Below are positions 44,314 through 54,346 of a stretch of 64,000 nucleotides of DNA, one piece after another. Numbering within the stretch: the first letter of the stretch is position 1; the number at the start of each line of letters is the position of its first letter. The position numbers were made by a program, and so were the translations under genes. The notes under the pieces are model-generated. The model had not been told where the DNA came from and ran no database searches. It saw only the letters and a list, made by a program, of their open reading frames with translations. This DNA is from Burkholderia sp. WP9 (lineage in GTDB: Bacteria; Pseudomonadota; Gammaproteobacteria; Burkholderiales; Burkholderiaceae): the NCBI RefSeq assembly GCF_900104795.1, contig NZ_FNTG01000001.1, forward strand, positions 4,526,001 through 4,590,000, given 5' to 3'.

Positions 44314-45212
44314 TGGGGGCGGTTGAGCGCAATCAAGTCGACGCGGTGTCGCCGCTGTTCGCTGAAATTCAGGCGCAGTATGGTGCGGCATTCGACGCCG
44401 CATTGGCGCGCAACGTCGCCGATGCACTGGCCGAAGACGTCGGCGCGGGCGACCAGACGGGCCGGCTCGTTCCCGCGGAAGAAGTGCGCGACGCGCGCAT
44501 CATCGTGCGTGAGGATGCGGTGCTATGCGGCGTGCCGTGGTTCAACGCGGTGATGCGCCAGGTCGATCCGCGTATCGAAGTCCAGTGGCGCTATCGTGAA
44601 GGCGACGCCATGAAGGCCGATACAACGGTCTGTGAAATGCGCGGACCCGTGCGCGCATTGTTGACGGCGGAACGCAACGCGCTGAACTTCCTGCAATTGC
44701 TCTCGGGCGTGGCAAGCGCGACACGCCGTTATGTCGACGCCATCGCTCACACGCGAACGCGCGTACTCGATACGCGCAAGACGTTGCCGGGCTTGCGGCT
44801 CGCGCAGAAATACGCGGTTCGCGTGGGCGGCGGGGCGAATCAACGTCTCGCGCTGTACGACGGCATTCTCATCAAGGAAAACCACATTGCCGCGGCTGGC
44901 GGCGTGGGCGCGGCCATGGACGCGGCGCTGGCTCTGAATGCCGGTGTGTCGATCCAGATCGAAGTCGAGACGCTCGCGCAACTGGAAACTGCGCTGTCGC
45001 ATCTCGCGCAATCCATTCTGCTGGACAATTTTTCGTTCGATGCGATGCGCGAAGCAGTGCGCATTACGGCAGGGCGAGCGGTGCTGGAGGTGTCGGGCGG
45101 TGTGAACTTCGATACGGTGCGCACGATTGCGGAAACCGGTGTTGATCGTGTGTCGATCGGCGCGCTGACCAAAGACGTGCGCGCAACGGATTACTCGATG
45201 CGGATCGTCTGA
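44313..45212 (+). CDS. nadC: Nicotinate-nucleotide pyrophosphorylase (carboxylating)
   Basis: 299 residues. It converts quinolinate and PRPP to nicotinate mononucleotide and CO2. Substrate-binding residues are in TRKTLPGLRLAQKYAVRVGG and the metal/PRPP part around LYDGILIKENH; the closing VSGGVNFDTVRTIAETGVD is family-typical. Its ATG overlaps the nadA stop, so translation is coupled. A bidirectional terminator separates it from the convergent nadB. Confidence 0.97.
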   Translation: MGAVERNQVDAVSPLFAEIQAQYGAAFDAALARNVADALAEDVGAGDQTGRLVPAEEVRDARIIVREDAVLCGVPWFNAVMRQVDPRIEVQWRYREGDAMKADTTVCEMRGPVRALLTAERNALNFLQLLSGVASATRRYVDAIAHTRTRVLDTRKTLPGLRLAQKYAVRVGGGANQRLALYDGILIKENHIAAAGGVGAAMDAALALNAGVSIQIEVETLAQLETALSHLAQSILLDNFSFDAMREAVRITAGRAVLEVSGGVNFDTVRTIAETGVDRVSIGALTKDVRATDYSMRIV

Positions 45213-45244
45213 CGTTCGAACGCAGCCGGTTGTAGAGAATCGCA

Positions 45245-45282
45245 AAAAGGCCATCGCCGCATCACCCCGGCGATGGCCTTTT
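45245..45282. terminator. Bidirectional terminator between nadC and nadB
   Basis: AAAAGGCCATCGCC (45245-45258) and GGCGATGGCCTTTT (45269-45282) form a perfect 14-base stem with flanking A and T runs between convergent genes. Confidence 0.93.
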
Positions 45283-45300
45283 CGTTTCAGCTCACCCCAG

Positions 45301-46899
45301 TCACACGTTGCGGTTGCGGACATGCTCCGGCGAGAGCACCGTCGGCAGCGCTTTGGGCAATGTCGCCGGCCAGTCACGGCTGAAGTGCAAGCCGCGGCTC
45401 TCACGCCGCGAACGCGCGCCCTCGACGATCAACGACGCTACATCGACCAGATTGCGCAATTCGAGCAGGTCGCGGCTCACCTTGAAGTTCGCGTAATACT
45501 CGTGGATCTCGTCACGCAGCAGGGCGAGCCGGTGCTTGGCTCGTGCGAGGCGCTTGTCGGTCCGTACGATGCCGACGTAATTCCACATCAGCCGGCGCAG
45601 TTCGTCCCAGTTGTGCGCAACCACGACTTCTTCGTCCGGATCGGACACGCGGCTCTCGTCCCAATCCGGCAGCGGCGCATGGACGGCGGCGCTAAAACCT
45701 TCTTCTTCGATAGCCTGTGCTGCGGAGCGTCCGGTCACGAGGCACTCCAGCAGCGAATTACTGGCAAGCCGGTTCGCGCCATGCAGGCCCGTGCACGACG
45801 TTTCGCCGACGGCATAGAGCCCGGCCAGGTCAGTGCGTCCTGCCAGATCGGTTACGACGCCGCCGCACGTGTAGTGCGCGGCCGGCACGACCGGAATCGC
45901 TTCCTTGGTGATGTCGATGCCGAATTCCAGGCAGCGCGCCAGAATTGTCGGGAAGTGTTCACGCAGGAATTCCGGCGGTTGATGGCTGATGTCCAGATAC
46001 ACGCAATCAATGCCACGCTTCTTGATTTCGAAGTCGATCGCCCGCGCGACGATATCGCGCGGCGCGAGTTCGGCGCGTTCGTCGTGGTTCGGCATGAAGC
46101 GCGTGCCGTCCGGCAGTTTGAGAATGCCGCCTTCGCCGCGTACTGCTTCCGAAATCAGAAACGACTTCGCATATGGATGAAACAGGCAGGTCGGATGGAA
46201 CTGGATGAACTCCATATTCGACACGCGGCAACCGGCCCGCCACGCCATCGCAATGCCGTCGCCGGTCGCGGTGTCGGGATTCGTGGTGTAGAGATACACC
46301 TTGCCGGCGCCGCCAGTGGCGAGCACGGTATGCGGCGCCTCGATCGTGACGGTGCGGCCGCTTTGCAGATCGAGCGCGTAAAGGCCGTGACAGCGCCGTC
46401 CTGGCAAACCGAGGCGGTCGGACGTGATGAGGTCGATTGCGTAGTGATCTTCGAGAAGTGTGATGTTCGGATGACGGCGCACCCGCTCGCTGAGCGTGGC
46501 CACTACCGCATGGCCCGTGGCGTCTGCTGCATGAATGATCCGGCGATGGCTATGGCCGCCTTCGCGCGTGAGGTGGAAGCCGAGCTCGGCGGCGTCGTCT
46601 TTGGTGAACGGCACGCCTTGCGCGATCAGCCATTCGATCGCGGCACGCCCATGTTCGACGATAAAGCGCGTTGCCGCCTCGTCGCACAGGCCGCCACCGG
46701 CGATCAGCGTATCGCTGACGTGATTCTCAATGCTGTCCGCCGAGTCCAGAACCGCCGCGATGCCGCCCTGCGCCCAGTCGCTCGCGCCTTCGGTCATCGA
46801 TCGCTTGGCGACCACTGCAACGCGCCGGTTCTGCGCAAGATTGAGCGCCACGCTCAACCCCGCCAGACCGCTACCGACAATCGCCACATCGAATTCCAT
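45301..46899 (-). CDS. nadB: L-aspartate oxidase
   Basis: 532 residues. The FAD-binding opening [19 protein letters not shown] is intact, followed by [13 protein letters not shown] and the [17 protein letters not shown] active-site block shared with succinate dehydrogenase flavoproteins, then FHPTCL and the C-terminal helical domain. It oxidises L-aspartate to iminoaspartate, the substrate of NadA. It is encoded convergently to nadA-nadC. The region 46900-47100 upstream has no other gene. Confidence 0.96.
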   Translation of the reverse strand: MEFDVAIVGSGLAGLSVALNLAQNRRVAVVAKRSMTEGASDWAQGGIAAVLDSADSIENHVSDTLIAGGGLCDEAATRFIVEHGRAAIEWLIAQGVPFTKDDAAELGFHLTREGGHSHRRIIHAADATGHAVVATLSERVRRHPNITLLEDHYAIDLITSDRLGLPGRRCHGLYALDLQSGRTVTIEAPHTVLATGGAGKVYLYTTNPDTATGDGIAMAWRAGCRVSNMEFIQFHPTCLFHPYAKSFLISEAVRGEGGILKLPDGTRFMPNHDERAELAPRDIVARAIDFEIKKRGIDCVYLDISHQPPEFLREHFPTILARCLEFGIDITKEAIPVVPAAHYTCGGVVTDLAGRTDLAGLYAVGETSCTGLHGANRLASNSLLECLVTGRSAAQAIEEEGFSAAVHAPLPDWDESRVSDPDEEVVVAHNWDELRRLMWNYVGIVRTDKRLARAKHRLALLRDEIHEYYANFKVSRDLLELRNLVDVASLIVEGARSRRESRGLHFSRDWPATLPKALPTVLSPEHVRNRNV

Positions 46900-47102
46900 T
46901 GCCTACATCTCCGTCTTTCGTTTTGCGTTGACGGCGTGCGATTCGCTCGCCGCTAAAACGAGAAAGGATACGCGCCGCGACGGACGAGGGAAAGCTGGCC
47001 GAACGGCATAAGACTGTTCGCGTGGGAGAATATGGAGAGACGGCGACGCAAATGGAGATGCGGCAACGCAAAGACCAGAACAAAGACGGCAGCCAAAAAC
47101 AA

Positions 47103-47130
47103 AAAAGCCTCGCACGAGTGCGAGGCTTTT
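47103..47130 (-). terminator. Rho-independent terminator of rpmB-rpmG
   Basis: AAAAGCCTCGCAC (47103-47115) pairs with GTGCGAGGCTTTT (47118-47130); the minus strand continues into a T-rich tract. It lies about 40 bp past the rpmG stop. Confidence 0.92.
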
Positions 47131-47168
47131 CTGCATGTCTTTTGCCTTCGTCAGGCAGGAGCCAAGAC

Positions 47169-47336
47169 TTACTTGATCTTGGTTTCCTTGTACTCAACGT
47201 GCTTACGGACGACCGGATCAAACTTCTTGATCAGCATCTTTTCCGGCATGTTGCGTTTGTTCTTCGTCGTCGTGTAGAAGTGACCCGTGCCTGCGGTCGA
47301 TTCCAACTTGATCTTGTCGCGTGCGCCTTTCGCCAT
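47169..47336 (-). CDS. rpmG: Ribosomal protein L33
   Basis: 55 residues (opening [20 protein letters not shown], then a [12 protein letters not shown] block, ending YKETKIK). The four zinc-binding cysteines found in some L33 proteins are absent, so this is the zinc-independent type. It is a component of the 50S subunit near the E site. It is encoded ten bases after rpmB, the usual pairing. Confidence 0.97.
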
Positions 47337-47346
47337 GATTTACTCC

Positions 47347-47580
47347 TTAGGCTTCACCGCGTGCGCGCAGATCTGCGAGCACAGCGTCGATACCGTTCTT
47401 GTCGATCAGGCGCAGGCCGGCGTTCGAAACGCGCAGACGCACCCAACGGTTTTCGCTTTCCACCCAAATACGGCGGTTTTGCAGGTTCGGCAGGAACCGG
47501 CGCTTGGTTTTGTTGTTCGCGTGGGAAACGTTGTTGCCGCTCATCGGCGCTTTCCCAGTTACTTGGCATACGCGTGCCAT
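47347..47580 (-). CDS. rpmB: Ribosomal protein L28
   Basis: 77 residues: [20 protein letters not shown], the Asn/Lys-rich centre [15 protein letters not shown] and a C-terminal helix. It is part of the 50S subunit. It is the first gene of the rpmB-rpmG operon; radC follows 240 bp upstream on the same strand, as in many proteobacteria. Confidence 0.97.
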   Translation of the reverse strand: MARVCQVTGKAPMSGNNVSHANNKTKRRFLPNLQNRRIWVESENRWVRLRVSNAGLRLIDKNGIDAVLADLRARGEA

Positions 47581-47820
47581 GAGAGCACTCCTAATACGCT
47601 AATTCTGAGTTCGAACGCCGTGAAAGTTTCCCGAAAAGAGCCGCGCCGAGTTGTTGATACAACTTTAGACACGTTTCCTTTCCGGAACGCCTTGGTGGCT
47701 TCGGAACAGGGGGTTGGAAATAGGCAAACCGGAATTCTAGCAGAAAAAAAGCCGCAAAATCAAACCTTATTTGCGATGCCGCATATGGCGCGACCTCTGC
47801 GCGACCCGGTTCGTGCCGTG

Positions 47821-48600
47821 TCACGGCCAGCCAGCACGGGCGAAGGAGTAGACGCTGTCGGCGCCGATCACCAGATGATCGACCAGTTGCACATCGATCA
47901 GCGTGAGGGCGTCGCGCAGTGTGTGCGTCAACCGGCAGTCGCTTGCGCTTGGCTGGACGGCGCCAGAGGGGTGATTATGCGCGACGATCAGGCTGGCCGC
48001 ATTCAGGCACAGTGCGCGCCTCACGATTTCTCGCGGATACACCGCCATGCGCGTGAGCGTGCCCTGGGCGCTTTCTTCGCAGCGAATCAGCCGATGCCGG
48101 GCGTCGAGAAAAAGCGACACGAAAACCTCCTGCGCACGGCCACCGATCAGCAGGCGCAGGTAGCTTTCCACGGCTTCGGGCGAATTCATCAGCGAGCGCG
48201 TGCGCATTTTACCGACTAGCGAGCGTCGCGCCATTTCCATGATGGCGAGCAGCTGTGCTTTTTTCGCCGGGCCAATGCCGCGCAGGCCGTCGAAGTCCGT
48301 GTAGGTCGCATCGAGCATCGCGCGCAGCGAGCCGAAGCGGTTCAGCAACGCACGCGCGACATTGAAAACGTCGTGGCCCGGCAGTCCCGAGCCCAGTATC
48401 AGCACGATCATCTCGGTATCCGACAGCACGCCGGGCCCCTGTTCGATCAGCCGCTCGCGCGGCATGTCGTTTTTAAGCCATTTACCTCGCACTAGCGGCC
48501 TCGCCGCAGGCGCGCCGCAAGCCTCCGGGTCGGGCAGTTCGGGGTTGTGTGCGGTCGTGACAACGGGTGCATCGTCAATCAGGGTGGCGTGATCTGCCAT
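47821..48600 (-). CDS. radC: RadC/JAB-domain protein
   Basis: 259 residues from the ATG at 48600 with GAGGA upstream; a longer frame to 48741 has no family-like sequence. A short helix-hairpin-helix ([17 protein letters not shown]) precedes a JAMM/MPN metalloprotease-like domain whose metal motif is complete: [15 protein letters not shown]. Despite its name RadC has no proven role in DNA repair; a metal-dependent hydrolase activity is likely. It lies ahead of rpmB-rpmG on the same strand and divergent from an FKBP gene. Confidence 0.94.
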   Translation of the reverse strand: MADHATLIDDAPVVTTAHNPELPDPEACGAPAARPLVRGKWLKNDMPRERLIEQGPGVLSDTEMIVLILGSGLPGHDVFNVARALLNRFGSLRAMLDATYTDFDGLRGIGPAKKAQLLAIMEMARRSLVGKMRTRSLMNSPEAVESYLRLLIGGRAQEVFVSLFLDARHRLIRCEESAQGTLTRMAVYPREIVRRALCLNAASLIVAHNHPSGAVQPSASDCRLTHTLRDALTLIDVQLVDHLVIGADSVYSFARAGWP

Positions 48601-48800
48601 ATATATAGTGTCCTCCGCTTGGGGTTTGGGGCATGGCCCTGCGCTGCGGCCGCGCGGCAATGCGCGCGACGCGCGCAAGCCGCCGCCCGCTATGTGGCTT
48701 ACAATAGGCGCTTTGCGCAAGGCACCCCGACGGTTTGCCACACGCGTCGACTGCGCCAGCGGCGCACGCGTGCAGCGCGCTTCGACTGAGCGAGCATTGC

Positions 48801-49256
48801 ATGAGCATCATCGACATTTCCGAAGTGAAACCCGGTTCACACGTGACGCTTCACTACCGGCTTTCCCTTGCCGATGGCGCCGAAGTCATCAGTACCTTCA
48901 GCGACAAGCCGGCCACGCTGCTGCTCGGCGCCGGCCAGCTGGCGCCGCCGCTGGAAGATATTCTGCTGGGTTTGAAGGTGGGCCACCATTCGACCTTTCA
49001 GCTAGCGCCGGACCAGGCGTTCGGTCCCCGCAATCCGGAATTGATCCAGCGCGTTTCGCTCGCCACGCTGCGAGAAAACAGCATGATCGGCGAGGATTTT
49101 TCGCCGGGTGATCTGGTCGAATTCAACGCGCCGGGTGGCGGTCGTTACGCGGGCGTCCTGAAAGAAGTCGGCGAAACGTCGGCCCTGTTCGATTTCAACC
49201 ACCCGCTTGCCGGCCAGACGCTGGCGTTCGAAGTGAAAATCATCGGGATTCTGTAA
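48801..49256 (+). CDS. fkpB: FKBP-type peptidyl-prolyl isomerase, SlpA/FkpB-like
   Basis: 151 residues from the ATG at 48801. It shows the FKBP core with the flap insertion of the SlyD/SlpA group: [27 protein letters not shown], then the inserted domain (residues ~70-125) with [12 protein letters not shown] and closing [18 protein letters not shown]. It is a cytoplasmic proline isomerase and chaperone. It is followed by ispH after two bases, as in E. coli, where lspA precedes the pair; here lspA is 14 kb away. Confidence 0.9.
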   Translation: MSIIDISEVKPGSHVTLHYRLSLADGAEVISTFSDKPATLLLGAGQLAPPLEDILLGLKVGHHSTFQLAPDQAFGPRNPELIQRVSLATLRENSMIGEDFSPGDLVEFNAPGGGRYAGVLKEVGETSALFDFNHPLAGQTLAFEVKIIGIL

Positions 49257-49258
49257 AC

Positions 49259-50218
49259 ATGAGCATCACGGACACGACTCTTGCTGAAACCGAGATCCTG
49301 CTGGCGCAGCCGCGCGGGTTCTGCGCCGGCGTCGACCGGGCGATCGAGATCGTCGAGCGGGCTATCAAGCTGCATGGCTCGCCGATCTACGTGCGTCATG
49401 AAATCGTCCATAACGCCTATGTAGTCGAGGATCTGCGCAAGAAGGGTGCGATCTTCATTGAGCGGCTGGAAGAGGTGCCGGCCGGCAATACGGTCATTTT
49501 CAGCGCGCATGGCGTGTCGAAGGCTGTGCGTTCCGAGGCCGAGACTCGCGGGCTGCGTGTGTACGACGCTACGTGTCCGCTCGTGACCAAGGTGCATATC
49601 GAAGTCGCGAAGATGCGCCAGGACGGTTTCGACATCGTCATGATCGGCCACAAGGGTCATCCTGAAGTGGAAGGCACGATGGGCCAGGCGGGCGAGGGCA
49701 TGCATCTGGTGGAAGACATCGAAGACGTGCAGGCGTTGCAGTTGGCCGATCCCGAGCGGATCGCCTTCGTTACGCAAACCACCCTGTCGGTTGACGACGC
49801 CGCGCAGATCATCAACGCCTTGAAGGCCAAATACCCGTCCATCCGCGAACCGAAAAAGCAGGATATCTGCTACGCCACGCAAAACCGCCAGGATGCGGTG
49901 AAGTTCATGGCGCCGCAGTGCGACGTCGTGATCGTGGTGGGCAGCCCGAATAGCTCGAATTCCAACCGGCTGCGCGAGTTGGCCGAAAAGCTCGGTGTGC
50001 CTGCTTATATGGTGGACTCGCCAGATCAGATCGATCCGGTGTGGGTCGAAGGCAAGCGCCGCATTGGTGTCACGGCTGGCGCCTCGGCGCCGGAGGTGCT
50101 GGCGCAGGCGGTGATCGCCCGTCTGCGTGAGCTCGGCGTGCGCAACGTGCGCGCGCTGGAAGGCATCGAGGAGAACATCGCATTTCCGCTGCCGCGTGGT
50201 TTGGGTCTGCCAGCCTGA
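49259..50218 (+). CDS. ispH: 4-hydroxy-3-methylbut-2-enyl diphosphate reductase
   Basis: 319 residues. Last step of the MEP isoprenoid pathway, making IPP and DMAPP with a [4Fe-4S] cluster. The three cluster cysteines are in [29 protein letters not shown] and [15 protein letters not shown]. The active-site Glu of [14 protein letters not shown] and the [10 protein letters not shown] and TAGASAPE blocks are also present. A terminator follows directly. Confidence 0.97.
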   Translation: MSITDTTLAETEILLAQPRGFCAGVDRAIEIVERAIKLHGSPIYVRHEIVHNAYVVEDLRKKGAIFIERLEEVPAGNTVIFSAHGVSKAVRSEAETRGLRVYDATCPLVTKVHIEVAKMRQDGFDIVMIGHKGHPEVEGTMGQAGEGMHLVEDIEDVQALQLADPERIAFVTQTTLSVDDAAQIINALKAKYPSIREPKKQDICYATQNRQDAVKFMAPQCDVVIVVGSPNSSNSNRLRELAEKLGVPAYMVDSPDQIDPVWVEGKRRIGVTAGASAPEVLAQAVIARLRELGVRNVRALEGIEENIAFPLPRGLGLPA

Positions 50219-50240
50219 CAATCCGCTGACTGCTGAAAGA

Positions 50241-50264
50241 AAAGCGCGCCCAAGGGCGCGCTTT
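50241..50264 (+). terminator. Rho-independent terminator of ispH
   Basis: AAAGCGCGCCC (50241-50251) pairs with GGGCGCGCTTT (50254-50264), followed by TTTTT. Confidence 0.93.
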
Positions 50265-50759
50265 TTTTATGTCCGAACCTCAGGCAGCATGTAAGAATAA
50301 AGGTGTCAGATCATCGGTTTCAGCCTGTTTTGGTGTCCTCTCACACAAATTTCTTTGAAATGTGATCCGAATTTTTATACCTTTAACTGTGATGCGGCCC
50401 CGTTTTATAGGGGCCAAACGGACTACATGTTTTTTTGACGCACTAAGATAGTGCGTGTATCTCGATATCGGTAGAAACGTAATACCTAACGCGAGGCTCG
50501 GTGAAATCGGGCGTGCAGGAAATTCGCCGCAACACTTGATGCCATTGGGTGCGACGATGGTGCAACTGATGCACGAAAAACAGTCGCAACCGGGTTGCGC
50601 CTTTTGGTGGGTTTCGTTCTCAAAATAAGGTTGCAATGCAGGAAAACCCCACCGGTTCAACAATATTGCCCGTCGCAAAATTGGAGTTACAATGCGCGCG
50701 TTCTCAAGGCCTTAGGGTCCCCGAACAATAGATTTTGCAAGGCGCAGGAGACCTACTTA
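50265..50759. other. Long noncoding region upstream of livK
   Basis: About 500 bp, more AT-rich than its surroundings, with no supportable gene. It includes a small GGCCCC/GGGGCC hairpin near 50394-50413. A plausible sigma-70 promoter lies at TTGCCC (50666-50671) and TACAAT (50688-50693) with a 16-bp spacer, about 65 bp before livK. Confidence 0.45.
50666..50693 (+). promoter_or_regulatory. Putative sigma-70 promoter of livK
   Basis: TTGCCC at 50666-50671 and TACAAT at 50688-50693, 16-bp spacing, precede the livK start by about 65 bp. Both hexamers are near consensus. Confidence 0.5.
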
Positions 50760-51959
50760 ATGCGAGTCAAGTTTGCTTACGCCGTGTCCATCGCGGCCGC
50801 GGTCGTGTTGTTGACTGCGTGCGGCAAGAAACAGGATGGCGAGGCGGGAGCGGGTGCATCGGCGGCGAAGGCGGTATCGGCACCCGCTATTGAAGCGACT
50901 ATCGTGAAGATCGGTCATGCGGCCCCTTTGACGGGCGGGATTGCGCATCTCGGTAAGGACAACGAAAACGGCGCGCGTCTGGCGGTCGAGGAAATCAATA
51001 CGCAGGGTTTGACCATTGACGGCCACAAGATCCAGTTGGTGCTGGATGCGCAAGACGACGCCGCGGACCCTAAAACGGGCACGGCGGTCGCGCAAAAGCT
51101 GGTCGACGATCATGTGGTGGCGGTGGTCGGTCACCTGAATTCGGGCGTGTCGATTCCGGCTTCGAAGATCTATAGCGATGCCAGCATCGTGCAGATCTCG
51201 CCGTCGTCGACGAATCCGGCGTACACGCAGCAGGGTTTCAAGACGACCTACCGGGTCGTCGCCACCGACGCGCAGCAAGGTCCGGCGCTCGCCGATTACG
51301 CCACGAAGGCGTTGGGCGCCAAACGCATCGCGGTAGTGGACGATGCAACCGCCTACGGTAAGGGGCTCGCGGACGAATTCGCGAAGACCGTACAGGCGAG
51401 CGGAGCGAAGATCGTCGCGCGGGAAGCGACGAACGACCGGGCCACGGATTTCCGGGCCATCCTCACAAAGATCAAGAGTGTTCAGCCGGACGTGATCATG
51501 TTCGGCGGCATGGACGCGACGGGCGGGCCGTTCACGAAGCAGGCGGCAGCGCTCGGTATCAGGGCAAAAATCCTTGGCGGCGACGGTGTGTGTACCGACA
51601 AGGTGGGTGAGCTGGCGGGAACCGCCGTGCAAAACCTGGTCTGTTCGGAAGCGGGCCTCGCGCTTTCGAAGATGGACAAGGGAGCGGACTTCGAAAAGAA
51701 GTACGAGGACCGCTTCCACACACCGGTGCAGATTTACGCACCGTTCACGTATGACGCTGTGTACGTGATTGTCGATGCAATGAAGCGCGCTAATTCGATC
51801 GAGGCGCCCAAGGTGCTGGCTGCGATGCCGTCGACTGATTACAACGGGTTAATCGGTCACATCGCGTTCGACGACAAGGGTGATTTGAAAGAGGGCGCCA
51901 TTACGCTTTACGACTTCAAGGACGGTAAAAAAACGGTCCTCGACGTCGTGAAGATGTGA
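50760..51959 (+). CDS. livK: Branched-chain amino-acid ABC transporter, substrate-binding lipoprotein
   Basis: 399 residues. A lipoprotein signal (MRVKFAYAVSIAAAVVLLTAC) with lipobox LTAC puts it on the outer face of the inner membrane, unlike soluble E. coli LivJ/LivK. The mature part has the family elements IGHAAPLTGGIAHLGKD, NGARLAVEEIN, VVGHLNSGVSIPASKIY and PFTYDAVYVIVDAM. It probably binds Leu/Ile/Val-type amino acids, but LivK-like proteins have wide specificity. AGGAG lies before the ATG. A terminator after this gene may make it more abundant than the transporter genes downstream. Confidence 0.93.
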   Translation: MRVKFAYAVSIAAAVVLLTACGKKQDGEAGAGASAAKAVSAPAIEATIVKIGHAAPLTGGIAHLGKDNENGARLAVEEINTQGLTIDGHKIQLVLDAQDDAADPKTGTAVAQKLVDDHVVAVVGHLNSGVSIPASKIYSDASIVQISPSSTNPAYTQQGFKTTYRVVATDAQQGPALADYATKALGAKRIAVVDDATAYGKGLADEFAKTVQASGAKIVAREATNDRATDFRAILTKIKSVQPDVIMFGGMDATGGPFTKQAAALGIRAKILGGDGVCTDKVGELAGTAVQNLVCSEAGLALSKMDKGADFEKKYEDRFHTPVQIYAPFTYDAVYVIVDAMKRANSIEAPKVLAAMPSTDYNGLIGHIAFDDKGDLKEGAITLYDFKDGKKTVLDVVKM

Positions 51960-51978
51960 TGACGGGACGTTCAGCCTG

Positions 51979-52007
51979 ACGGCACCGAAACCACCCAACG
52001 GTGCCGT
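51979..52007 (+). terminator. Terminator between livK and livH
   Basis: ACGGCACCG (51979-51987) and CGGTGCCGT (51999-52007) form a 9-bp stem followed by TTTTTG. As a partial terminator inside the operon it would keep binding protein in excess over the membrane complex. The 52012-52189 interval has no gene. Confidence 0.8.
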
Positions 52008-52189
52008 TTTTGCATCCGCCCAAGGCGAGCCCGCGACTGTCATCCAGTCGCCAAGGCGAACCGGCAGCGGATAACCCTTACCGGTCTTTTACATCAGTAC
52101 CCGCAGTGCCGTTGAGATTGGCGTACCGCATCACCGCCCACCGGCTGATGAAGAACGCGAATCCAGTCGCACGGGCTAAGGAGCATTAA

Positions 52190-53140
52190 ATGGATATCTT
52201 CATCCAGCAGGTTCTCAACGGGCTGGTGCTTGGCAGCGTTTACGCCATCATCGCACTGGGCTATACGATGGTTTACGGCATTCTGGGCATCATCAACTTC
52301 GCTCACGGCGATGTGTTGATGGTGGGCGCGATGGTTGCGCTCTCAGCCATAGGCGTGCTGCAGAACCACTTCCCCGGCCTCGGCAATGTGCCGACGCTCG
52401 TCATCGCACTGATCATCGCGGCCATTGTGTGCGCGGCGGTCGGTTACACGATCGAGCGCGTGGCCTACCGGCCGTTGCGTAAAGCACCGCGTCTCGCCCC
52501 GCTGATCACGGCGATCGGCGTGTCGATCCTGCTGCAGACGCTGGCCATGATGATCTGGTCGCGCAATCCGCTGCCGTTCCCGCAGCTGTTGCCCACCGAC
52601 CCGCTGAACGTGATCAAGGCCACGGACACGACGCCTGGCGCCGTGATCTCGATGACCGAAATCGTGATCATCGTGGTGGCGTTCCTCGTGATGGGCGGCC
52701 TGCTGCTGCTGGTTCACAAGACCAAGCTCGGCCGTGCGATGCGGGCGATCGCCGAGAACCCGGGTAACGCGTCGCTGATGGGCGTGAACCCGAACTTCGT
52801 GATCTCGGCCACCTTCATGATCGGCTCGGCGCTTGCCGCTCTGGCCGGCGTGATGATCGCGTCGGAATACGGCAACGCACACTTCTATATGGGCTTCATC
52901 CCCGGCCTGAAGGCCTTTACCGCGGCGGTGCTCGGCGGTATCGGCAATCTCGGCGGCGCGATGGTCGGCGGCGTGATTCTGGGCCTGATCGAACAGCTTG
53001 GCGCCGGCTATATCGGCAACCTCACCGGCGGTGTGTTCGGTAGTAACTATCAGGACGTGTTCGCCTTTATCGTGCTGATCATCGTGCTGGTGTTCCGTCC
53101 GTCGGGCCTGCTCGGCGAACGCGTTGCGGATCGCGCCTGA
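52190..53140 (+). CDS. livH: Branched-chain amino-acid ABC transporter permease LivH
   Basis: 316 residues with about eight spans. Opening FIQQVLNGLVLGSVYAIIAL, then GYTMVYGILGIINFAHGDVL, and the late block AAVLGGIGNLGGAMVGGVIL are signatures of LivH. It forms half of the channel with LivM. AAGGAG lies just before the ATG. The gene is 18 bp ahead of livM. Confidence 0.96.
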   Translation: MDIFIQQVLNGLVLGSVYAIIALGYTMVYGILGIINFAHGDVLMVGAMVALSAIGVLQNHFPGLGNVPTLVIALIIAAIVCAAVGYTIERVAYRPLRKAPRLAPLITAIGVSILLQTLAMMIWSRNPLPFPQLLPTDPLNVIKATDTTPGAVISMTEIVIIVVAFLVMGGLLLLVHKTKLGRAMRAIAENPGNASLMGVNPNFVISATFMIGSALAALAGVMIASEYGNAHFYMGFIPGLKAFTAAVLGGIGNLGGAMVGGVILGLIEQLGAGYIGNLTGGVFGSNYQDVFAFIVLIIVLVFRPSGLLGERVADRA

Positions 53141-53158
53141 TCCTGGGAGAAAGCAAAC

Positions 53159-54328
53159 ATGACCTCAATTCAACCGATCGAGCCGTCCACGACGCTCATC
53201 CCTGAGAAGAACCTCACCAAGACGCTGACGGTGGGCATCATCACCGCGATCTTCGTGATCGCGGCGCCGATGATCATCGGCACGGCAGGCGGCAACTACT
53301 GGGTCCGCGTGCTCGACTTCGCGATGCTGTACGTGATGCTCGCGCTCGGCCTCAATGTGGTGGTCGGCTTCGCCGGCCTGCTTGACCTGGGCTACATCGC
53401 GTTCTACGCGGTCGGCGCCTATACGTCCGCGTTGCTGAGCTCACCGCACCTGGCGTCGCAGTTCGAGTGGATCGCGCATCTCGCGCCGAATGGCCTGCAT
53501 GTGCCGTTCCTCATCATCGTGCCTTGTGCGATGGCGGTTGCCGCGTTCTTCGGCGTGATTCTCGGCGCACCGACGCTGCGTCTGCGGGGCGACTACCTCG
53601 CCATCGTGACGTTGGGCTTCGGGGAAATCGTGCGGATCTTCCTGAACAACCTCGACCGTCCGGTGAACATCACCAACGGTCCGAAGGGGATCACGGCGAT
53701 CGACCCGGTGCACGTGGGCGACTTCAGCCTCGCGCAGACGCACTCGCTGTTCGGCTTCCAGTTCCCGTCGGTCTACTCGTACTACTACCTGTTCGTGCTC
53801 GCCGCGCTGCTGGTGATCTGGGTGTGTACGCGTTTGCAGCACTCGCGTATCGGCCGTGCATGGGCCGCGATCCGCGAAGACGAAATCGCCGCCAAGGCAA
53901 TGGGCATCAACACCCGTAACGTGAAGCTGCTGGCTTTCGCGATGGGCGCGTCGTTCGGCGGCCTGTCGGGCGCGATGTTCGGTTCGTTCCAGGGCTTCGT
54001 GTCGCCGGAATCGTTCACGCTGCCGGAATCGATCGTGGTGCTGGCGTGCGTGGTGCTGGGCGGTATGGGCCACATTCCGGGCGTGATTCTCGGCGCGGTG
54101 CTGCTCGCGGTGCTGCCGGAATTCCTGCGCTCGACGATGGGTCCGCTGCAGAACATGATCTTCGGCCACGAAATCGTCGATACGGAAGTGATCCGTCAGC
54201 TGGTCTACGCACTCGCCATGGTGCTGATCATGCTGTACCGCTCCGAAGGCTTGTGGCCGTCGCCCAAGCATGAAGACAAGATCGCGAAACTGTCGAAGCG
54301 TAACGGCAAGAAGCCGGTGCGGGCCTAA
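53159..54328 (+). CDS. livM: Branched-chain amino-acid ABC transporter permease LivM
   Basis: 389 residues, about nine to ten spans. Core motifs: ALGLNVVVGFAGLLDLGYIA, LRLRGDYLAIVTLGFGEIVR, GRAWAAIREDEIAAKAMGIN, and the C-terminal VLGGMGHIPGVILGAVLL. It pairs with LivH to form the transmembrane channel. GGGAGA precedes the start. It is 18 bp before livG in the operon. Confidence 0.96.
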   Translation: MTSIQPIEPSTTLIPEKNLTKTLTVGIITAIFVIAAPMIIGTAGGNYWVRVLDFAMLYVMLALGLNVVVGFAGLLDLGYIAFYAVGAYTSALLSSPHLASQFEWIAHLAPNGLHVPFLIIVPCAMAVAAFFGVILGAPTLRLRGDYLAIVTLGFGEIVRIFLNNLDRPVNITNGPKGITAIDPVHVGDFSLAQTHSLFGFQFPSVYSYYYLFVLAALLVIWVCTRLQHSRIGRAWAAIREDEIAAKAMGINTRNVKLLAFAMGASFGGLSGAMFGSFQGFVSPESFTLPESIVVLACVVLGGMGHIPGVILGAVLLAVLPEFLRSTMGPLQNMIFGHEIVDTEVIRQLVYALAMVLIMLYRSEGLWPSPKHEDKIAKLSKRNGKKPVRA

Positions 54329-54346
54329 CGGACTGGGAGAATAAAT

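Noticed and set aside
45322..46956. Long plus-strand frame opposite nadB
   Set aside because: Antisense shadow of nadB with no recognisable domain.
50280..50678. 132-codon minus-strand frame upstream of livK
   Set aside because: No ribosome-binding site, no domain, overlaps the livK promoter; composition fits noncoding DNA.
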